Shown here: positions 35,773-36,675 of the stretch, one piece after another
Layout: each line of letters opens with the position of its first letter
How positions within the stretch are numbered: the first letter of the stretch is position 1
Source: Rhodopirellula sp.
GTDB taxonomy: Bacteria > Planctomycetota > Planctomycetia > Pirellulales > Thermoguttaceae
Length of the DNA stretch: 36,675 nt
Reading direction: 5' to 3'
NCBI GenBank assembly: GCA_012728855.1
Contig: JAAYEH010000356.1
Span: forward strand, 1-36,675
Program-made: the position numbers and the translations under genes
Notes under the pieces: generated by a model
What the model was told of the DNA's origin: nothing
The model's database searches: none
What the model saw: only the letters and a program-made list of their open reading frames with translations

Positions 35773-36291
35773 GTGGCCAAGAAAGTTCCACCGTCCATTG
35801 TCGGGAATGCCGGTTTGTTCTACGTGTGCCACAAGCTCTCGACGCTGGGTTGGAACGCCATGCCCACGTCCAGAAATGCGAGGGGTGTGGATGTCATGTG
35901 TTTCAGCTTGGACGGCAAGAAGAAACTCCTCCTGCAAGTGAAATCGCTCTCGAAGCGAAATCCGCTGATGCTAGGGGCCGATCTCGGCAGGCTTATGGGA
36001 GATTTTTGGATCATCGTGGTAAGAGCCTATCCCAAAACCGTCGGGGACTGGCTCATTTTGCGGAGTCTTCGCAGCAAAATGTGCCTGTCCCCCTCTCTTC
36101 GCGAGGTTTTGGGATAGGCTCTAAATGCGACTGGTGAGAAGCCTGGGTGCTACATTTTGACTCCCAGGCAAATCAAGAACCTGGCCACTCCGGGCAAGAT
36201 GGATGGCAAGGTACAGTTCTGGCTCCAGGCCAGGGATTTTGCGGTTGAGAAGTTTTGCGAGAAATGGGAGTTGATCGGCTGGGGATGCTGA
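35773..36291 (+). pseudogene. PD-(D/E)XK nuclease-like gene split by a MITE
   Basis: GTG 35773 follows GGAGA at 35759-35763. Residues 1-83 read NAGLFYVCHKLSTLGWNAM, then SRNARGVDVMCF (D40) and LLLQVKSLSKRN (Q55-V-K57), the D...QxK active site of PD-(D/E)XK nuclease-like proteins. After DFWIIVV the frame enters a 99-base insertion and meets TAG at 36115-36117. The rest of the protein resumes in the same frame at 36125 (ATGEKPGCYILTPRQIK and on) and ends at TGA 36289-36291. Removing the insert and one target copy gives a 138-residue protein with no stop. The role of the intact protein is unknown; a restriction-like or defence function is inference. Confidence 0.82.
36023..36121. mobile_element. 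99-bp MITE with 17-bp terminal repeats, TAA target duplication and inner REP-like hairpin
   Basis: The ends GAGCCTATCCCAAAACC (36023-36039) and its exact reverse complement (36105-36121) are flanked by TAA at 36020-36022 and 36122-36124. Three-base TNA/TTA-like duplications fit IS5-family transposition. Inside is a hairpin made by GGGGACTGGCTCATTTTGC and GCAAAATGTGCCTGTCCCC, the same GGGGAC family as at 5.0, 15.9 and 22.2 kb. No transposase is encoded, so it would move in trans. Confidence 0.88.
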
Positions 36292-36330
36292 TTTCATGTG
36301 GCTAGTGTGGTCATGACTTGAAGCGGAATT

Positions 36331-36675
36331 ATGACTGTCCTCTTCCTCTACGGCTGGCAATCGATACCGGGCGGCCTCAAGCCGACCTATCTCAAGGACC
36401 ACGGCTACGAAGTCCTCAGTCCCCATCTCCCCGACGACGACTTTGACGCCGCCGTCAGGATCGCCCAGGCCGAGTTCGCCCAGGGCAAGCCGGACGTTGT
36501 GGTTGGTTCCAGCCGGGGTGGGGCCGTGGCGATGAACATCGACAGTGGCAGCACGCCCCTTGTCCTCCTCTGCCCGGCATGGAAACGATGGGGAACGACG
36601 ACCACGATGAAACCCGGCACGGTGATCCTGCACTCGGCAGCCGACGACCTAGTGCCGTTCGCCGACTCTGAGGAA
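36331..36675 (+). CDS. Alpha/beta hydrolase, N-terminal part (runs off window)
   Basis: The frame is open from ATG 36331 to the window end, 115 residues, with no stop. It starts MTVLFLYGWQSIPGGLKPTY, then VVVGSSRGGAVAM, where G-x-S-x-G (GSSRG) is the nucleophile elbow. It continues LVLLCPAWKRWG and VILHSAADDLVPF, where the D-D-x-V-P loop carries the acid residue. The catalytic histidine would be beyond the edge. It resembles small YqiA/RBBP9-type serine hydrolases. No clear ribosome site is visible. It lies 39 bases after the split nuclease-like gene. The substrate is unknown. Confidence 0.8.
   Translation, partial: MTVLFLYGWQSIPGGLKPTYLKDHGYEVLSPHLPDDDFDAAVRIAQAEFAQGKPDVVVGSSRGGAVAMNIDSGSTPLVLLCPAWKRWGTTTTMKPGTVILHSAADDLVPFADSEE

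Noticed and set aside
35416..35937. A 173-codon minus-strand gene
   Set aside because: It overlaps the nuclease-like gene, has no ribosome site or recognisable motif, and its composition looks non-coding.
34125..36291. A complete DISARM or restriction system
   Set aside because: Only a truncated DrmD-like fragment and an interrupted nuclease-like gene are present; the other DISARM genes and any methylase are absent.

Overview
The window is GC-rich, densely coding bacterial DNA. It most resembles a Planctomycetota chromosome (Pirellulales-like is my best guess). Pointers are a large secreted protein joining a hydrazine-synthase-alpha-type propeller, two CxxCH sites and a SUMF1 domain; a XylR-type regulator (sugar-binding domain plus AraC HTH); many Sec/Tat-exported glycoside hydrolases and LamG/BNR proteins; split transketolase genes; and dispersed small palindromic repeats. 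This taxonomic call is inference, because no rRNA or single-copy marker was compared.

Layout. (1) 1-4.9 kb: the end of an FAD-dependent oxidoreductase, a perfect 34-bp inverted repeat, a minus-strand pair (GT2 glycosyltransferase followed with a 4-base overlap by a BshC-like protein), and selB facing the other way. (2) 5.0-5.9 kb: a REP-like hairpin and a vapBC-type toxin-antitoxin pair. (3) 6.1-9.5 kb: the propeller/haem-site/SUMF1 fusion on the minus strand, with pyrimidine-rich tracts at both ends. (4) 9.8-13.7 kb: housekeeping genes mrp (Fe-S carrier) and acnA (aconitase). (5) 13.7-15.8 kb: a secreted SGNH-like protein that seems to lack normal catalytic residues. (6) 16.2-33.8 kb: a catabolic locus. 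A XylR-type regulator and an amidohydrolase run left. To the right run a class III aminotransferase, a clan GH-D-like hydrolase, the transketolase N subunit, a Tat-exported GH3 enzyme, the transketolase C subunit, a URO-D family protein, a Tat-exported unknown protein, an SDR dehydrogenase, a LamG/barrel protein and a BNR sialidase-like protein. (7) 33.8-36.7 kb: a decayed accessory region with a truncated DrmD-like (DISARM-type) helicase, a PD-(D/E)XK nuclease-like gene split by a 99-bp MITE, and the start of an alpha/beta hydrolase.

How the genes may work together. Region 6 reads as an exported glycan-degrading set combined with cytoplasmic enzymes (aminotransferase, two-subunit transketolase, SDR, amidohydrolase, URO-D protein) for an unusual, perhaps amino-modified or branched, sugar, under a sugar-sensing AraC/XylR regulator. 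The substrate is unknown.

The clearest unexpected structure is in the repeats. A family of GGGGACWGG hairpins occurs at 5.0, 15.9, 20.0, 22.2 and 36.0 kb. A second family, with four alternating copies of a GTGCCACTGCTTG-type motif, occurs at 23.2 and 28.2 kb. At 36.0 kb the hairpin lies inside an element with 17-bp perfect terminal repeats and a TAA target duplication; removing it on paper restores a complete 138-residue reading frame.
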